NCBI GenBank assembly: GCA_002722055.1
Contig: PBKD01000010.1
Location: 1-64,000 of the forward strand
Direction: 5' to 3'
Source of the DNA: Rhodospirillaceae bacterium
GTDB taxonomy: Bacteria > Pseudomonadota > Alphaproteobacteria > SHVP01
Length of the DNA: 64,000 nucleotides
In this document: positions 63,345 through 64,000 of the stretch, piece by piece
Layout of the letters: each line of letters begins with the position of its first letter
Position numbering within the stretch: position 1 is the first letter of the stretch
Notes under the pieces: generated by a model
Told to the model about the DNA's origin: nothing
The model's input: only the letters and a program-made list of their open reading frames with translations
The model's database searches: none
Program-made: the position numbers and the translations under genes

Positions 63345-64000
63345 ATGAATTGGACAGATGATGCATTTGTTTTATCATCTAAAAGATATGGTGAGTCAGC
63401 ACTTATTTTAAGCTTACTTACTAAAAAAAGAGGTAAACATTCTGGTTTCTTGAGAAGTATCAATAAAAAAAATATGCGTTCTATAATTCAACCAGGCAAT
63501 TTAGTAAGAGTTAATTGGCGTTCTAGAATTGAAGAAAGTCTTGGCACGTATAACCTGGAATTAATTGAGTCATCATCATCTAATTTTCTTTATCACCCAA
63601 TAAATTTATTAACACTCTCGTCTATCTGTTCAATTTGTAATGAAATTTTGCCCGAACGAGAGGCATTTCCAACTATTTATAATGATGTATATAACTTATT
63701 CACCTTATTTAGTAATTATAAAGAGGTATTGATTTCAAAATACATATTTTTTGAATTAGAGATGTTATCGGTTTTGGGCTTTGGTTTAGATTTATCTTCA
63801 TGCGTAGTCACTGGTAAAAAAGAAAATTTAGTATGGATTTCTCCAAAAACTGGTAAAGCTGTATCATATGATATAGGTGTTGACTATAGTAATAAACTCC
63901 TTCCTCTTCCGTCTTTTCTAATAGAAAAAAAATACTCAAGCGATATAGGGGAAATTTACAAAGGCCTTATTTTAACTGGTTATTTCTTAAAAAAATTTCT
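63345..64000 (+). CDS. recO: DNA repair protein RecO, cut by window edge
   Basis: RecO helps RecR load RecA on single-stranded gaps. The start MNWTDDAFVLSSKRYGESALIL and the following RGKHSGFLR and QPGNLVRVNWRSRIEESLG blocks match the RecO OB-fold; LEMLSVLGFGLDLSSCVVTG belongs to the helical domain. The start at 63345 has an AAGG SD (63334-63337 region). About 218 codons are visible, so roughly the last tenth is missing. It follows era, as in many alphaproteobacteria. Confidence 0.92.
   Translation, partial: MNWTDDAFVLSSKRYGESALILSLLTKKRGKHSGFLRSINKKNMRSIIQPGNLVRVNWRSRIEESLGTYNLELIESSSSNFLYHPINLLTLSSICSICNEILPEREAFPTIYNDVYNLFTLFSNYKEVLISKYIFFELEMLSVLGFGLDLSSCVVTGKKENLVWISPKTGKAVSYDIGVDYSNKLLPLPSFLIEKKYSSDIGEIYKGLILTGYFLKKF

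Overview
The window is a 64 kb piece of a very AT-rich bacterial chromosome with short spacers and frequent gene overlaps. The largest gap without a gene is about 256 bases (41070-41325), and no stretch over 300 bases is empty. The order of conserved genes points to an alphaproteobacterium: topA, plsY, pyrC-like, pyrB, ruvX and gatCAB on the left, and dapA, smpB, folK, rpoZ, rsh, pyrE, DUF2062, pdxJ, acpS, lepB, rnc, era and recO on the right. Low GC, a dimethylglycine-dehydrogenase-like enzyme, a DmdA-like GcvT protein and a branched-chain-type ABC importer suggest a streamlined marine heterotroph. The exact clade cannot be fixed from sequence alone.

Layout. 1-10348: housekeeping genes (topoisomerase I, phospholipid and pyrimidine synthesis, Holliday-junction resolvase-like RuvX, the Glu/Asp-tRNA amidotransferase GatCAB) and a YfcG-like glutathione transferase. 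10386-10477: tRNA-Ser(GCU). 10585-27911: an accessory, mostly surface-glycan region. It holds a five-gene operon (PhyH oxygenase, KamA-like radical SAM enzyme, free-standing adenylation domain, carrier protein, GT-B-like transferase), an AAC(3)-type acyltransferase, a DUF4910 protein, an asparagine-synthase-like protein, a polysaccharide-deacetylase-like protein, a formyltransferase, and a HisH/HisF/WbpG-type sugar amidination set. Two metabolic genes (gabD-like and an M24 peptidase) sit inside it.

27931-35384: redox and signalling genes (1-Cys peroxiredoxin, Lrp regulator, methyltransferase, SthA-RidA pair, a membrane class III nucleotide cyclase, an orphan protein, and an HD-GAF protein with a phosphodiesterase-like signature). 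35516-41069: one-carbon and methylamine catabolism (DMGDH-like and GcvT/DmdA-like), a purine permease and a small membrane protein. 41326-47991: a Liv ABC importer operon ending in an acyl-CoA ligase. 48000-53278: an uncharacterised five-gene operon. 53379-64000: the conserved lysine, trans-translation, stringent-response, pyrimidine, vitamin B6, lipid, secretion, RNA-processing and recombination block, running off the right edge inside recO.

The strongest candidate for an undescribed system is 10585-15830. All five genes are packed on one strand with overlaps and look like a dedicated route that rearranges or oxidises an amino acid, activates it as an adenylate, loads it on a carrier protein and passes it to an acceptor, probably a cell-surface sugar. 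The radical SAM enzyme keeps its cluster cysteines but, aligned by eye, lacks the aspartates that lysine 2,3-aminomutase uses to hold lysine, so the substrate is probably not lysine.
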